Shown: positions 45,291-55,297 of the stretch, piece by piece
Position numbering within the stretch: position 1 is the stretch's first letter
Layout of the letters: every line of letters starts with the position of its first letter
From: Janthinobacterium tructae
Lineage (GTDB): Bacteria > Pseudomonadota > Gammaproteobacteria > Burkholderiales > Burkholderiaceae_D
Reading direction: 5' to 3'
NCBI RefSeq assembly: GCF_006517255.1
Contig: NZ_CP041185.1
Coordinates: forward strand, 2,914,001 to 2,978,000
DNA: 64,000 nt
Made by a program: the position numbers and the translations under genes
The notes under the pieces: generated by a model
What the model was told of the DNA's origin: nothing
Database searches by the model: none
Seen by the model: the letters and a program-made list of their open reading frames with translations, nothing else

Positions 45291-45947
45291 ATGAATTTTT
45301 CGAACGAGAAAAGTCCCAAGAACTACACAGGCATAACCGTCGTTGTCCTGCTGCACGTTCTCGCGGCTTACGGGATCGCGACGGGCTTGGGCAAGCGGTT
45401 GGTCACCAAAATGATGGAACCGGTTGAAACCAAGATTATCGAGGAAGTCAAACCGCCTCCACCGAAGGATCTTCCACCGCCACCACCGCCGCCAGAAATG
45501 AAAGCGCCACCGCCGCCATTCATTCCGCCAGTCGAGGTGAACGTGCAGCAGCCGCCACCACAGCAGAACGTGATTGCAAATACGACTGCCGTGAAGCCAG
45601 CCACGAATGTATTGGCACCGCCAGCGCCGCCTGCACAGCCTGCGCCAACTCCTGGACCAGCCAAATCGGTGCGTACACCGGCCGTGGTTGACTTCAGTGT
45701 CTGCGAAAAACCGGCTTATCCAAAGTCGTCGCAGCGCAACGAGGAAACCGGTGTGGTGACACTGTCGTTCCTGATCGGTGTGGACGGCAAGGTCGCTGAT
45801 TCGAAGATCGTGAAGTCCAGCGGCTTCAGAGACCTGGACAAAGCTGCGGTGCAAGGTATCAGCCGCTGTACATTTAAGCCGGCAACAGTTGACGGCAAGC
45901 CGGAACAAGGCTGGCAGCAAATGCAATACGTTTGGTCGCTGGATTAA
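45291..45947 (+). CDS. tonB: TonB-family energy transducer
   Basis: A 218-residue protein with a cytoplasmic N-terminus, one membrane helix (about residues 14-32, GITVVVLLHVLAAYGIATGL), a Pro-rich periplasmic spacer (KPPPPKDLPPPPPPPE and similar), and a C-terminal TonB domain (about 125-218, PAYPKSSQRNEETGVVTLSFLIGVDGKVADSKIVKSSGF). It carries proton-motive force from ExbB/ExbD to outer-membrane receptors. The start at 45291 has a GGAGAAAG ribosome site. It is the first gene of the tonB-exbB-exbD-exbD run. Confidence 0.93.
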   Translation: MNFSNEKSPKNYTGITVVVLLHVLAAYGIATGLGKRLVTKMMEPVETKIIEEVKPPPPKDLPPPPPPPEMKAPPPPFIPPVEVNVQQPPPQQNVIANTTAVKPATNVLAPPAPPAQPAPTPGPAKSVRTPAVVDFSVCEKPAYPKSSQRNEETGVVTLSFLIGVDGKVADSKIVKSSGFRDLDKAAVQGISRCTFKPATVDGKPEQGWQQMQYVWSLD

Positions 45948-46033
45948 CACCCGAGACAGTTATCCCCTGTCTCACACCATGATTTCGTTGTCATTACGTT
46001 CAGCGATCTGTTATTTTTAATTTTGGAGGAAGC

Positions 46034-46948
46034 ATGTTTAAGAATACCCGTTTGTCCGCATTTTTTGCCGCGGTTCTGTTGTCCGTCACCGCTACTACCG
46101 CTCTGGTAGCAGCTCCGGCATTCGCTGACGCGCCAGCATCGGCTGCCGCCTCGGCTCCTGCGGCAGACGCTGCACCTGCACCAGCACCAGTTGCCGCAGA
46201 TGCCGCCGCTCCAGCAGCAGACGCAGCAGCTCCAGCCAAAACCGAAGAAGTGCACAACCCGTTCGGCCTGTCCGCAGTCTGGGACGGCGGCTTCGTGCCA
46301 CGCGCTACCCTGATCATCCTGTCCATCATGTCGATCGGCAGCTGGTACATCATCATCACCAAGCTGCTGGATCAAATGAAGATCTTCAAGCAAGCCAAAG
46401 AAGCCGCTTCCAAATTCTGGAAAGCTCCTTCGATCGCTGCTGGTTCGGCAACCTTGAGCGAAGGCTCGCCATTCCGCTTTATCGCTGAATCGGGCACCAA
46501 GGCAACCGCGCACCATGACGGCGCCCTGCTGGAACAAATCGATCTGTCGACCTGGGTGACGATGTCGATCCAGCGCGCTTCGGACAAAGTCCAATCGCGT
46601 CTGCAAGATGGCCTGTCGTTCCTGGCAACCGTTGGTTCGACCGCACCGTTTATCGGTCTGTTCGGTACCGTCTGGGGTATTTACGGCGCGCTGACCGCTA
46701 TCGGCATGACCGGTAACGCATCGATCGATAAAGTGGCTGGCCCAGTTGGTGAAGCACTGATCATGACCGCATTCGGTCTGCTGGTCGCCGTTCCTGCCGT
46801 TCTGGGTTACAACTGGCTGGTGCGTCGTAACAAATCCGCAATGGAAGACATCCGCTCGTTCAGCGCCGACGTTCACTCGGTACTGATCTCCGGCGCCATG
46901 TCGACCAGCGAAGCTGGCCGTGCTGCCGGCGCTAAAAAGATCGGATAA
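46034..46948 (+). CDS. exbB: ExbB proton channel protein with N-terminal extension
   Basis: A 304-residue MotA/TolQ/ExbB protein. It begins with a signal-like hydrophobic segment (about residues 8-30, ending AAPAFADA) and an Ala/Pro-rich linker to about 70, an extension found in many proteobacterial ExbB. Three membrane helices follow, with the conserved FLATVGSTAPFIGLFGTVWGIYGALTAIG and GPVGEALIMTAFGLLVAVPAVLGYNWL. It forms the channel complex with ExbD and TonB. A GGAGGAAGC ribosome site precedes it. It lies 86 bases after tonB. Confidence 0.94.
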   Translation: MFKNTRLSAFFAAVLLSVTATTALVAAPAFADAPASAAASAPAADAAPAPAPVAADAAAPAADAAAPAKTEEVHNPFGLSAVWDGGFVPRATLIILSIMSIGSWYIIITKLLDQMKIFKQAKEAASKFWKAPSIAAGSATLSEGSPFRFIAESGTKATAHHDGALLEQIDLSTWVTMSIQRASDKVQSRLQDGLSFLATVGSTAPFIGLFGTVWGIYGALTAIGMTGNASIDKVAGPVGEALIMTAFGLLVAVPAVLGYNWLVRRNKSAMEDIRSFSADVHSVLISGAMSTSEAGRAAGAKKIG

Positions 46949-46953
46949 GAATC

Positions 46954-47382
46954 ATGTCGATGTCCGTCGGCTCCGACAGCGGAGATGAAGATCAAGTAAT
47001 GTCAGAAATCAACACGACGCCGCTCGTCGACATCATGTTGGTTTTGCTGATCATTTTCTTGATTACGAGTCCAGTTGTCCTCAAGCTGCAGAAAATCGAT
47101 CTGCCGATTGAGGCCAATCAAGCCCTGCAAACCAAGCCAGAGAACGTTAATATCGTTGTTAACAAGGATGGCGAGATTTACCTGGGCCAGACCAGACTGA
47201 AAGACACGAACGAACTGTTCGATTATCTTAAAGTTGAAGCAGTGAAAGTACCGCAGCCGGAAGTACACGTTCGTGGCGACCAAGAAACACGCTACGAATC
47301 GATCGGCCGGGTTATTTACACGACCCAACGTGCCGGGATCCAGAAGGTCGGCTTCATCACCGAACCACCTGACAAGGGCTGA
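46954..47382 (+). CDS. exbD: ExbD protein, first copy
   Basis: A 142-residue ExbD/TolR protein. The N-terminal membrane helix contains the proton-relay aspartate in NTTPLVDIMLVLLIIFLIT, followed by the periplasmic domain (IVVNKDGEIYLGQTRL). It starts five bases after the exbB stop, so they are coupled. The Asp-rich start (SDSGDEDQVMSEI) differs from the second copy. Two ExbD proteins with one ExbB are common in Xanthomonas-like and Oxalobacteraceae TonB systems, where the second can serve specific receptors. Confidence 0.92.
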   Translation: MSMSVGSDSGDEDQVMSEINTTPLVDIMLVLLIIFLITSPVVLKLQKIDLPIEANQALQTKPENVNIVVNKDGEIYLGQTRLKDTNELFDYLKVEAVKVPQPEVHVRGDQETRYESIGRVIYTTQRAGIQKVGFITEPPDKG

Positions 47383-47436
47383 TAGCGGCTGGCAGCGGCG
47401 TCCCTGCAACAGGGGGATGCCACTGCCGGAAGCTGA

Positions 47437-47457
47437 CCGGGCGGCAGTTTCGCCCGG
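47437..47457 (+). other. Hairpin between the two exbD genes
   Basis: CCGGGCG and CGCCCGG form a 7-bp stem with a seven-base loop in the 105-base gap between the exbD genes. No T-run follows, so it looks more like an mRNA-stabilising or processing structure than a terminator. Confidence 0.45.
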
Positions 47458-47487
47458 TGCTTCGTTGGACTTCTTAAAGGAAACACT

Positions 47488-47919
47488 ATGAGTATGAATG
47501 TCGGTTCGGGAAGCGCAGCAGGCGCGGATCCGGAACCAATGATGGAACTGAACATGACGCCCCTCATCGACGTGATGCTGGTGCTGATTATCATGTTGAT
47601 CATCACGATTCCTAAGCAAAACCACTCGGTGAACCTGAACATGCCGGTCGGCACCCCGCCGCCACCGACAACCGAACCAGTGGTCGTCACGATCGATGTC
47701 GATTTTGATGGCACTATCTTGTGGGACAATCAGGTCGTACCTGATCGTAATACGCTGGAAGCCAAGCTGAGCAACGTTGCTGCGCAAGCAGACCAGCCAG
47801 AAGTGCATCTGCGTCCTAACAAGCTGGTGGAATACAAAGTCGTCGCCGGTGTGATGGCGTCGGCGCAGCGTCTGGGCGTGACCAAAATCGGTCTGGTCGG
47901 CAACGAGCAATTCCAGTAA
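47488..47919 (+). CDS. exbD: ExbD protein, second copy
   Basis: A 143-residue ExbD/TolR paralogue. The membrane helix with the conserved aspartate reads NMTPLIDVMLVLIIMLIIT, and the periplasmic domain continues to FQ at the end. It differs from the first copy throughout the periplasmic part, so it is an old paralogue rather than a recent duplication. AAAGGAAACACT gives a ribosome site. A strong terminator follows at 47948. Confidence 0.92.
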   Translation: MSMNVGSGSAAGADPEPMMELNMTPLIDVMLVLIIMLIITIPKQNHSVNLNMPVGTPPPPTTEPVVVTIDVDFDGTILWDNQVVPDRNTLEAKLSNVAAQADQPEVHLRPNKLVEYKVVAGVMASAQRLGVTKIGLVGNEQFQ

Positions 47920-47947
47920 GCTGTAGCAATCAGGTTATCTTTACATC

Positions 47948-47981
47948 CGAATAGGCAGGACTTCCTGCCTATTCGCTTTTT
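47948..47981 (+). terminator. Strong terminator between exbD and the TPR gene
   Basis: CGAATAGGCAGGA and TCCTGCCTATTCG pair perfectly (13 bp, two-base gap so the real loop is slightly larger) and run into CTTTTT. It lies 28 bases after the second exbD and only 16 bases before the next start codon, so it may attenuate rather than fully end transcription. Confidence 0.9.
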
Positions 47982-47997
47982 ACTGAAAGACTTTCTT

Positions 47998-49209
47998 ATG
48001 TCCAAGTTTCGTCTCGCTCATCTCGGCCTCGTCATGGCCGCTATCGGTTTTACCGCAGCAACTCCCGTAATCGGCCTGGGCTCGCTGGCATACGCCGCGG
48101 ACACCGTGCGTGCCGAAGTGGGCAAGCCACTGCAAGAAGCGCAAAAACTCGCTAGCAGCGGCAAAAACAAGGAAGCGCTGGCCAAGCTGCGCGAAGCTGA
48201 CAGCGTCGGCGGCAAAACCGCCTTTGAAAGCTACCAGATCGAGCGCGTACGCGCCTCGGCCGCTGCTGCCGCCGGCGATAACGGCACCGCCATCAAGGCT
48301 TTCGAAGCCGTCATCAATTCCGGCCGCCTGAGCGCCGCCGAAGCCCCCAAATTCACGCAAGCGCTGGCAGGCATGTACTACCGCGCCAAGGACTGGCCGA
48401 ACACCATCACCTGGATCAAACGCTCGCTGAAAGACCGCGAAGATCCACAGATGCGCGAACTGCTGATCCAGACCTACTACGTCAGCGGCAACTACGCCGA
48501 AGCGGCCAAGGAACTGCAATCGCGCGGCGGCAACTCGGAAGCGAGCCTGCAAATGCTGGCCAACATCCAGTTGAAGCAAAACGACAAGGCCGGCTATGTG
48601 GCCACCCTGGAAAAACTGGCATCGAGCTATCCGAAGACCAGCTACTGGGCCGACCTGCTGAACCGCGTTTCGGGCAAACCTGGCTTCTCGCAACGCCTGA
48701 GCCTGGACGTCCAGCGCCTGCGCCTGGCCAACGGCCTGTTCACCAAGCCGTCCGAATACATGGAAATCAGCCAGCTGGCCCTGCAAGCAGGCAATCCAGG
48801 TGAAGCATTGAGCATCATCGAGCAGGGCTACAAAAAAGGCGTGCTGGGCACCGGCGCCGACGCACCGCGTCACCAGCGCCTGAAAGACCTGGCCCTGAAA
48901 ACCCAGGCCGACCTGAAAGCCAGCGCCGCCAAGTCGGAAGCCGAATACGTCAAGAACAAGGACGCCGACAGCTTGAGCAAGCTGGGCTTCGCCCTGGTCT
49001 ACGATGGCCAGGCCGACAAAGGCCTGGGCTTGATGAACGACGCCGTGAAACTGGGCACCGCCAAGTATCCGGAAGAAGCCAAGCTGCATCTGGGCATCGC
49101 CTACATGCACGCCGGCAAGAAGGCCAATGCCACGACGGCGTTCAAGGCCGTCAAGGGCACGGATGGCGCGGCGGACCTGGCCCGTTACTGGACCCTCATG
49201 AACAAGTAA
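47998..49209 (+). CDS. Exported TPR-repeat protein
   Basis: A 403-residue protein with a signal peptide (about residues 1-34, ending SLAYAAD) and TPR-like helical repeats through most of the mature part (KFTQALAGMYYRAKDWPNTITWIKRSLKD; PSEYMEISQLALQAGNPGEALSIIEQGY; AKLHLGIAYMHAGKKANATTAFKAV). It is probably periplasmic. It follows the TonB/ExbB/ExbD genes, but the intervening terminator leaves no room for a separate promoter, so expression probably depends on read-through. A role with the TonB system is plausible but unproven. Confidence 0.82.
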   Translation: MSKFRLAHLGLVMAAIGFTAATPVIGLGSLAYAADTVRAEVGKPLQEAQKLASSGKNKEALAKLREADSVGGKTAFESYQIERVRASAAAAAGDNGTAIKAFEAVINSGRLSAAEAPKFTQALAGMYYRAKDWPNTITWIKRSLKDREDPQMRELLIQTYYVSGNYAEAAKELQSRGGNSEASLQMLANIQLKQNDKAGYVATLEKLASSYPKTSYWADLLNRVSGKPGFSQRLSLDVQRLRLANGLFTKPSEYMEISQLALQAGNPGEALSIIEQGYKKGVLGTGADAPRHQRLKDLALKTQADLKASAAKSEAEYVKNKDADSLSKLGFALVYDGQADKGLGLMNDAVKLGTAKYPEEAKLHLGIAYMHAGKKANATTAFKAVKGTDGAADLARYWTLMNK

Positions 49210-49210
49210 T

Positions 49211-49332
49211 TGACATCGAACCCAAGCTACTGCGCGTCGCGCTTTGCGGCCTGTGATGCTCACCGTACTCACGTACGGTTGCGCTTCTTGGCCACAAATC
49301 ACTGCCGCTCGCTACGCTTGGGTTCGACGTTG
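49211..49332. repeat. Palindromic repeat, copy A
   Basis: A long imperfect hairpin just after the TPR gene. The outer arms TCGAACCCAAGC / GCTTGGGTTCGA (49216-49227 with 49316-49327) are perfect, and CCGTAC / GTACGG at the tip is perfect. Between them, blocks such as CTACTGCGCGTCGCGCTTTG and GGCCACAAATC are shared almost exactly with the copy at 56866. Left and right halves are imperfect reverse complements. Confidence 0.85.
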
Positions 49333-49353
49333 AGAGTGTATTGAATCAATACT

Positions 49354-49389
49354 AAAGCGTTGCCAGCACACCCGCCGGCAACGCTTTTT
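49354..49389 (+). terminator. Rho-independent terminator
   Basis: AAAGCGTTGCC and GGCAACGCTTT form an 11-bp stem with a 12-base loop, followed by TT (five T in total). It ends the TonB/TPR transcript just beyond the palindromic repeat. Confidence 0.88.
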
Positions 49390-49492
49390 GTTATTTCAGC
49401 AGTGAAATTCGCCCTGCGCCAGCCCTGCCGGGTGTGCATCCCTGAAACAGTCCGTATAATCCCCCTTTTGGCACAGTTTTCATCAGATTCCT

Positions 49493-50464
49493 ATGAAGGT
49501 ATTCCGCGGACTTCCCAATGCCCAGGCACGAGCGCCTTGCGCTCTGACCATCGGCAATTTTGACGGTGTCCACATCGGCCATCAGGCCTTGCTGGCGCGC
49601 GTGCGCGGCGCTGCGACCGAACTCGGCATTGAAGCGGCCGTGATGACGTTCGAACCGCATCCGCGCGAATTCTTCGCGCAGCGCGCGGGCGACCTGTCCA
49701 AAGCCCCGCAGCGCATCGCCAACCTGCGCGACAAGCTGCAATCGCTGGACGATGCCGGCATCGACAGAGTCGTCGTCGAGCACTTCAGCGCGCAATTCGC
49801 CGCCTTGACGCCGCAGGAATTCACGCAAAAAGTCCTCGTCGACGGCTTGCACGTGAAATGGCTGATGGTCGGCGACGATTTCTGCTATGGCGCCCGGCGC
49901 GCCGGCGACGTCGCCATGCTGCAGGAAGCGGGCCGCGAATACGGTTTCCATGTAGAGACATTACCTACCGTCATGAATGGCAGCACGCGCATCTCGTCGT
50001 CCGCCGTGCGCCTGGCACTGGCCGCCGGCGATTTCCCGCTGGCCACGCAGTTGCTGGGCCACCCGTACGCCATTTCCGGTCATGTGATCCACGGCCAGAA
50101 GCTGGGCCGCACCCTGGGTTTTCCCACCCTGAACCTGCGCGTGGCGCACCGCCCCGCCCTGTCCGGCATCTTCATCGTGCAAGTGCACGGCCTGGCCTCA
50201 ACGCCGCTGCCCGCCGTGGCCAGCCTGGGCGTGCGCCCTACCGTCGACGACAGCGGCCGCGTCTTGCTGGAAGTACATCTGTTTAATTTCAATCAATCCT
50301 GTTACGGCAAGCTGGTACGCGTGGAGTTTTTGCAAAAGCTGCGCGACGAAGAAAAGTATGACGACTTGCCAACCCTGACGGCCGCCATCGAGCGCGACTC
50401 GAACCAGGCGCGCGCCTATTTTGAGCAACGCAGCGGTGCCATTACCGCTACCGACCGAATTTGA
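49493..50464 (+). CDS. ribF: Bifunctional riboflavin kinase / FAD synthetase RibF
   Basis: A 323-residue enzyme. The N-terminal FAD synthetase part has TIGNFDGVHIGHQALL (HxGH nucleotidylyl motif) and STRISSSAVRLALAAGDF. The C-terminal riboflavin kinase part has HVIHGQKLGRTLGFPTLNL. It makes FMN and FAD from riboflavin. It heads the ribF-ileS-lspA-coaBC-dut cluster, 81 bases before ileS. No FMN riboswitch was recognised upstream. Confidence 0.96.
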   Translation: MKVFRGLPNAQARAPCALTIGNFDGVHIGHQALLARVRGAATELGIEAAVMTFEPHPREFFAQRAGDLSKAPQRIANLRDKLQSLDDAGIDRVVVEHFSAQFAALTPQEFTQKVLVDGLHVKWLMVGDDFCYGARRAGDVAMLQEAGREYGFHVETLPTVMNGSTRISSSAVRLALAAGDFPLATQLLGHPYAISGHVIHGQKLGRTLGFPTLNLRVAHRPALSGIFIVQVHGLASTPLPAVASLGVRPTVDDSGRVLLEVHLFNFNQSCYGKLVRVEFLQKLRDEEKYDDLPTLTAAIERDSNQARAYFEQRSGAITATDRI

Positions 50465-50545
50465 CGCCGGCCAACTCCGCCGCCTGGCGGCACCTGCCGC
50501 CGCAAACCCGCTACAAAAATAGACTCCATACCATTAAAGAAGATT

Positions 50546-53446
50546 ATGTCCGATCAAAACAAGCCAGCCACGCCCAAGCAGAACAAGAAGCCTGAAAGCA
50601 AATACCCGGTCAACATGACGGAAACCCCGTTCCCGATGCGCGGCGACATGGCCAAGCGCGAACCGCAATGGGTACAGCAATGGCAAGACAAGAAAATTTA
50701 CGAGCGCGTGCGCAAGGCAGCAGCCGGCCGTCCGAAATTCATCCTGCATGACGGTCCGCCGTACGCGAATGGCGACATCCACCTGGGCCACGCCGTCAAC
50801 AAGATCCTCAAGGACATGGTCGTCAAATCGCGCTCGCTGGCCGGCTTCGACGCGCCGTATGTACCGGGCTGGGATTGCCACGGCATGCCGATCGAGATCC
50901 AGATCGAAAAACTGCACGGCAAGAACCTGCCGACGGCCGAAGTGCTGGAAAAGGCCCGCGCCTACGCCAACGTGCAGGTCGAGCGCCAGAAGAAGGATTT
51001 CATCCGCCTGGGCGTGCTGGGCGAGTGGGACAACCCGTACCTGACCATGGCGCACGGCAATGAAGCCGACGAATTGCGCGCGCTGGGCAAGCTGCTGGAA
51101 AAAGGCTATGTCTACCGTGGCCTGAAACCGGTCAACTGGTGTTTTGATTGCCAGTCGGCGCTGGCCGAGGCGGAAGTGGAATACGCGGAAAAACGCGACC
51201 CGGCCATCGACGTCGGCTTCAAGTTCGCCGAGCCGGCCAAGCTGGCGGCCGCCTTCGGCTTGCCTGCCCTGCCGACCGATAACGGTTTCATCGTCATCTG
51301 GACCACCACGCCGTGGACCATCCCGTCGAACCAGGCGCTGAACGTGCACCCGGAAGTCAAGTACGCGCTGGTGAAAACCGAACGCGATGGCCAGCCATTG
51401 CTGCTGATCCTGGCGCAAGACCTGGTCGTGGCCAGCCTGGCGCGCTTCAAGCTCGAAGGCACGACGATCGCCACCTGCGACGGCGCGGCCCTGGCCGGCA
51501 TCAGCTTCCGCCATCCGCTGCATGCGGCCGACGCCTTCTACGACCGCCTGTCACCGTTGTACCTGGCCGAATACGTGACCACGGAAAGCGGCACGGGCGT
51601 GGTGCACTCGGCGCCAGCCTACGGCCTGGACGACTTCATCTCGTGCAAGGCGCACGGCATGAAGGACGACGACATCATCAAGCCCGTGATGGGCGACGGC
51701 AAGTTCGCCTCGACCCTGCCCCTGTTCGGCGGCATGACCATCTGGGAAGCGTCGAAACCGATCTGCAATGCCCTGAAAGAAGCGGGCGCCTTGTTCGAAG
51801 TCAAGATGTTCGACCACAGCTATATGCACTGCTGGCGTCATAAGACGCCGATCATCTACCGCGCCACCTCGCAGTGGTTTGCCGGCATGGACGTGACACC
51901 GAAAGACGGCGGCGCGACCCTGCGCGAGACGGCCTTGAAAGGCATCGCCGACACCGAGTTCTTCCCGGACTGGGGCCAGGCGCGCCTGCACGGCATGATC
52001 GCCAACCGTCCCGACTGGACCTTGTCGCGCCAGCGCCAGTGGGGCGTGCCGATGGCCTTCATCGTGCACAAGGAAACGGGCGACCTGCATCCGCGCACGC
52101 CGGAACTGCTGGAGCAAGTGGCCAAGCTGATCGAAAAAGACGGCATCGAGGCATGGCAGTCGCTGGACTTGAAAGACCTGATCGGCGACGAAGCGTCCAT
52201 CTACGCCAAGAACAAGGACACGCTGGACGTATGGTTCGATTCCGGCGCCACGCACCAGACGGTATTGGGCGGCCCGCAAGGCCATGGCTCGCACTCGACG
52301 CAGCTGCAATTCCCGGCCGACTTGTACCTGGAAGGCTCGGACCAGCATCGCGGCTGGTTCCACTCGTCGCTGCTGGTGTCGTCGATGCTGAACGGCCATC
52401 CGCCGTATAAAGCCCTGCTGACGCACGGCTTCACGGTCGACGGCGAAGGCAAGAAGATGTCCAAGTCACTGGGCAACACGCTGGCGCCGCAAAAGATCTC
52501 GGACACCCTGGGCGCCGACATCCTGCGCCTGTGGATCGCCTCGACCGACTACACGGGCGAGCTGTCGATCTCCGACGAGATCCTGAAACGCGTGACGGAA
52601 TCGTACCGCCGCATCCGCAACACCCTGCGCTTCCTGCTGGCCAATACCTCGGACTTCAATCCGGCCACGGATGCCGTGCCGGTGGCGGAGATGCTCGAAA
52701 TCGACCGCTATGCGCTGGCCAACATGGCATCGCTGCAGCAGCAGATCGAAAACAACTACGCGCGCTACGAGTTCCACCCGGTGGTGTCGAAGCTGCAGAC
52801 GTACTGCTCGGAAGACCTGGGTGGCTTCTACCTGGACATTCTGAAGGACCGTTTGTACACCTCCGGCCTGAGCTCGCACGCGCGCCGTTCGGCGCAAACG
52901 GCCCTGTGGCATATCACGCAAAGCCTGCTGCGCCTGATGGCTCCGGCCCTGTCGTTCACGGCCGAAGAAGCATGGGCCGTCTTCGCCGGAACGGAAGCAT
53001 ATGCCGCCAGCGATGAAACCATCTTCACGCAAACCTGGTGGCAGCTGCCGGAAGTGTCGGACGCGGCCGACCTGCTGCAGAAATACACGGCCTTGCGCGC
53101 CGTGCGCACGGACGTCACAAAACAGCTGGAAGACTTGCGTACCTCGGGCGCCATCGGCTCCTCGCTGCAGGCGGAATTGACGATCAAGGCCGCGCCGATG
53201 AAGTACAAGCTGTTGACCACCCTGGGCGACGACTTGAAATTCGTCTTCATCACCTCGCAGGCCACCGTGGCCGAAGTGGCCGACGAAGCGGCAGAGGAAG
53301 TGGTCGTGGCCGCGTCGACGGCGCCGAAGTGCGAGCGCTGCTGGCACTACCGCAGCGACGTGGGCACGGATGCCGCGCATGCCACCCTGTGCGGCCGCTG
53401 CGTCAGCAACCTGTTTGGTGCGGGCGAGAAACGCCGCTTCGCCTAA
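50546..53446 (+). CDS. ileS: Isoleucyl-tRNA synthetase
   Basis: A 966-residue class I synthetase, full length. The HIGH-type motif is [13 protein letters not shown], the KMSKS motif is [10 protein letters not shown], the editing (CP1) domain contains [17 protein letters not shown], and the C-terminal zinc site is [12 protein letters not shown]...CGRCVSN. It charges isoleucine and proofreads valine. A TTAAAGAAGATT ribosome site precedes it. It is followed by two GC-rich hairpins before lspA. Confidence 0.97.
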   Translation: MSDQNKPATPKQNKKPESKYPVNMTETPFPMRGDMAKREPQWVQQWQDKKIYERVRKAAAGRPKFILHDGPPYANGDIHLGHAVNKILKDMVVKSRSLAGFDAPYVPGWDCHGMPIEIQIEKLHGKNLPTAEVLEKARAYANVQVERQKKDFIRLGVLGEWDNPYLTMAHGNEADELRALGKLLEKGYVYRGLKPVNWCFDCQSALAEAEVEYAEKRDPAIDVGFKFAEPAKLAAAFGLPALPTDNGFIVIWTTTPWTIPSNQALNVHPEVKYALVKTERDGQPLLLILAQDLVVASLARFKLEGTTIATCDGAALAGISFRHPLHAADAFYDRLSPLYLAEYVTTESGTGVVHSAPAYGLDDFISCKAHGMKDDDIIKPVMGDGKFASTLPLFGGMTIWEASKPICNALKEAGALFEVKMFDHSYMHCWRHKTPIIYRATSQWFAGMDVTPKDGGATLRETALKGIADTEFFPDWGQARLHGMIANRPDWTLSRQRQWGVPMAFIVHKETGDLHPRTPELLEQVAKLIEKDGIEAWQSLDLKDLIGDEASIYAKNKDTLDVWFDSGATHQTVLGGPQGHGSHSTQLQFPADLYLEGSDQHRGWFHSSLLVSSMLNGHPPYKALLTHGFTVDGEGKKMSKSLGNTLAPQKISDTLGADILRLWIASTDYTGELSISDEILKRVTESYRRIRNTLRFLLANTSDFNPATDAVPVAEMLEIDRYALANMASLQQQIENNYARYEFHPVVSKLQTYCSEDLGGFYLDILKDRLYTSGLSSHARRSAQTALWHITQSLLRLMAPALSFTAEEAWAVFAGTEAYAASDETIFTQTWWQLPEVSDAADLLQKYTALRAVRTDVTKQLEDLRTSGAIGSSLQAELTIKAAPMKYKLLTTLGDDLKFVFITSQATVAEVADEAAEEVVVAASTAPKCERCWHYRSDVGTDAAHATLCGRCVSNLFGAGEKRRFA

Positions 53447-53449
53447 AAA

Positions 53450-53513
53450 CGGTGCGGGACAGGTTCCCGCACCGCTTCCCACCGCCGCTGCCCGCAAGAG
53501 TAGCGGCGGCTTT
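53450..53513 (+). other. Two hairpins between ileS and lspA
   Basis: CGGTGCGGGA / TCCCGCACCG (53450-53474) and CCGCCGCT / AGCGGCGG (53482-53509) follow the ileS stop. The first has no T-run; the second is followed by CTTTATCTT. They could reduce read-through into lspA or protect the mRNA end. lspA lies 18 bases further on. Confidence 0.6.
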
Positions 53514-53530
53514 ATCTTCCCTGGAAAAAT

Positions 53531-54040
53531 ATGGCCACTAAAAACCGTTTTTCATCGAAATCGTCCTCCTCAGCGTCGCTGGTACCCTGGCTGGGCATTG
53601 CCGCCATCGTCATCCTGTTCGACCAGATCACCAAGATCACGATCCTGAAGACCTTCCGCTATGCGCAGGAGATGGTCATCACCTCGTATTTCAACCTGGT
53701 GCTCGCGTATAACAAGGGCGCCGCGTTCAGCTTCCTGTCCGACCAGGGCGGCTGGCAGCGCTATTTCTTCACCGCCATCGCCCTCGTGGCGGCCGTCTAC
53801 ATCATCTATCTGCTGAAAAAGCACGCCGGCCAGCGCATGTTCTGCTGGGCCCTGGCGCTGATCCTGGGCGGCGCGCTGGGCAACGCCATCGACCGCCTGA
53901 TGTACGGCCACGTGGTCGACTTCCTCGACTTCCACTGGAAAAGCTGGGGCCACTTCCCCGCCTTCAACATCGCCGACAGCGCCATCTGCATCGGCGCGGC
54001 CCTGTTCATCATCGATGAGCTGCGCCGGGTAAACAAATAA
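53531..54040 (+). CDS. lspA: Prolipoprotein signal peptidase LspA
   Basis: A 169-residue aspartyl membrane protease with four hydrophobic segments. Catalytic aspartates are in [20 protein letters not shown] and [11 protein letters not shown]. It cleaves the signal peptide of lipid-modified lipoproteins, the class II peptidase step. It lies 84 bases after ileS and 17 before coaBC. Confidence 0.96.
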   Translation: MATKNRFSSKSSSSASLVPWLGIAAIVILFDQITKITILKTFRYAQEMVITSYFNLVLAYNKGAAFSFLSDQGGWQRYFFTAIALVAAVYIIYLLKKHAGQRMFCWALALILGGALGNAIDRLMYGHVVDFLDFHWKSWGHFPAFNIADSAICIGAALFIIDELRRVNK

Positions 54041-54057
54041 ACACGCAGGAGAACGGC

Positions 54058-55278
54058 ATGGAATTGTCCAGCAAAAAAATCGTCCTGGGACTCTCAGGCG
54101 GCGTCGCCTGCTACAAGGCGGCGGAGCTGTGCCGCGCCCTGACCAAGTCTGGCGCCTCTGTGCAGGTGGTGATGACGGATGCGGCCAGCCACTTCATCAC
54201 GGCCGTGACGATGCAGGCCCTGTCCGGCCACCCCGTGCACACCAGCCAGTGGGATGCGCGCATCGATAACAACATGGCGCATATCGATTTGACGCGCCAT
54301 GCGGACGCCATCCTGATCGCGCCGTGTTCGGCCGATTTTCTGCGCAAACTCGCGCACGGCGTGTGCGACGACCTGCTCTCGACCCTGTGCCTGGCCCGTC
54401 CGGCCCACCTGCCCCTGCTGGTGGCGCCGGCCATGAACGTGGAAATGTGGCAGAACCCCGCCACGCAGCGCAATGTGCAGCAGCTGCGCGACGACGGCAT
54501 CAAGCTGTTCGGCCCTGCGGCGGGCGAACAGGCGTGCGGCGAAACGGGACTGGGCCGCATGCTGGAACCGGAACAGCTGTTGACGGAGCTGATCGCCGCC
54601 TTTCAGCCGAAAGTCCTGGCGGGCAGGCGCGTGCTGGTCACGGCCGGTCCAACTTTTGAAGCCATCGACCCCGTGCGCGGCATCACCAATCTGTCTTCGG
54701 GCAAGATGGGCTATGCGGTGGCGCGCGCGGCGCGCGAAGCGGGCGCCGAAGTGCTGCTCATTTCCGGCCCGACGGCCCTGGACGCGCCCTTCGGCGTGCG
54801 CCGCATCGACGTGCAAAGCGCGCAGCAGATGCACGATGCGGTACTGGCCCACGTCGATGGCCAGCATGTCTTCGTCGCCGTGGCAGCCGTGGCCGACTGG
54901 CGCGTCGCCAACGCCAGCGACCAGAAGATGAAAAAGCAGGCCGACGGCTCCGTGCCCGAACTGCAGTTCGTGCAAAATCCCGACATCCTCGCCACTGTGG
55001 CGGCACGCACCAACCTGGCTGGCTATCCCTACTGCGTCGGCTTTGCCGCCGAATCGGAAAACCTGGTGGAATTCGGCTCGACCAAGCGCGAGAAAAAAGG
55101 CATTCCTCTGCTGGTCGGCAATATCGGCCAGAACACGTTTGGCCAGGACGACAACACCATCATCCTGTTCGATGAAGAAGGCCATACCGTGCTGCCGCGC
55201 GCCTCGAAACTGAACCTGGCGCGCCAGCTGATTTCGGAAATCTCGAAGCGGCTGGCCAAAAATTCGCTGCTCAAATAA
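54058..55278 (+). CDS. coaBC: Bifunctional CoaBC (phosphopantothenoylcysteine synthetase/decarboxylase)
   Basis: A 406-residue protein. The N-terminal CoaC part has [18 protein letters not shown], the active-site His in [17 protein letters not shown] and the substrate-clamp Cys in [10 protein letters not shown]. The C-terminal CoaB part begins [27 protein letters not shown]. Together they make 4'-phosphopantetheine for coenzyme A. AGGAGAACGGC gives a ribosome site. It lies between lspA and dut, 17 and 19 bases away. Confidence 0.97.
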   Translation: MELSSKKIVLGLSGGVACYKAAELCRALTKSGASVQVVMTDAASHFITAVTMQALSGHPVHTSQWDARIDNNMAHIDLTRHADAILIAPCSADFLRKLAHGVCDDLLSTLCLARPAHLPLLVAPAMNVEMWQNPATQRNVQQLRDDGIKLFGPAAGEQACGETGLGRMLEPEQLLTELIAAFQPKVLAGRRVLVTAGPTFEAIDPVRGITNLSSGKMGYAVARAAREAGAEVLLISGPTALDAPFGVRRIDVQSAQQMHDAVLAHVDGQHVFVAVAAVADWRVANASDQKMKKQADGSVPELQFVQNPDILATVAARTNLAGYPYCVGFAAESENLVEFGSTKREKKGIPLLVGNIGQNTFGQDDNTIILFDEEGHTVLPRASKLNLARQLISEISKRLAKNSLLK

Positions 55279-55297
55279 CCCTTTACGTTTTAAATTA

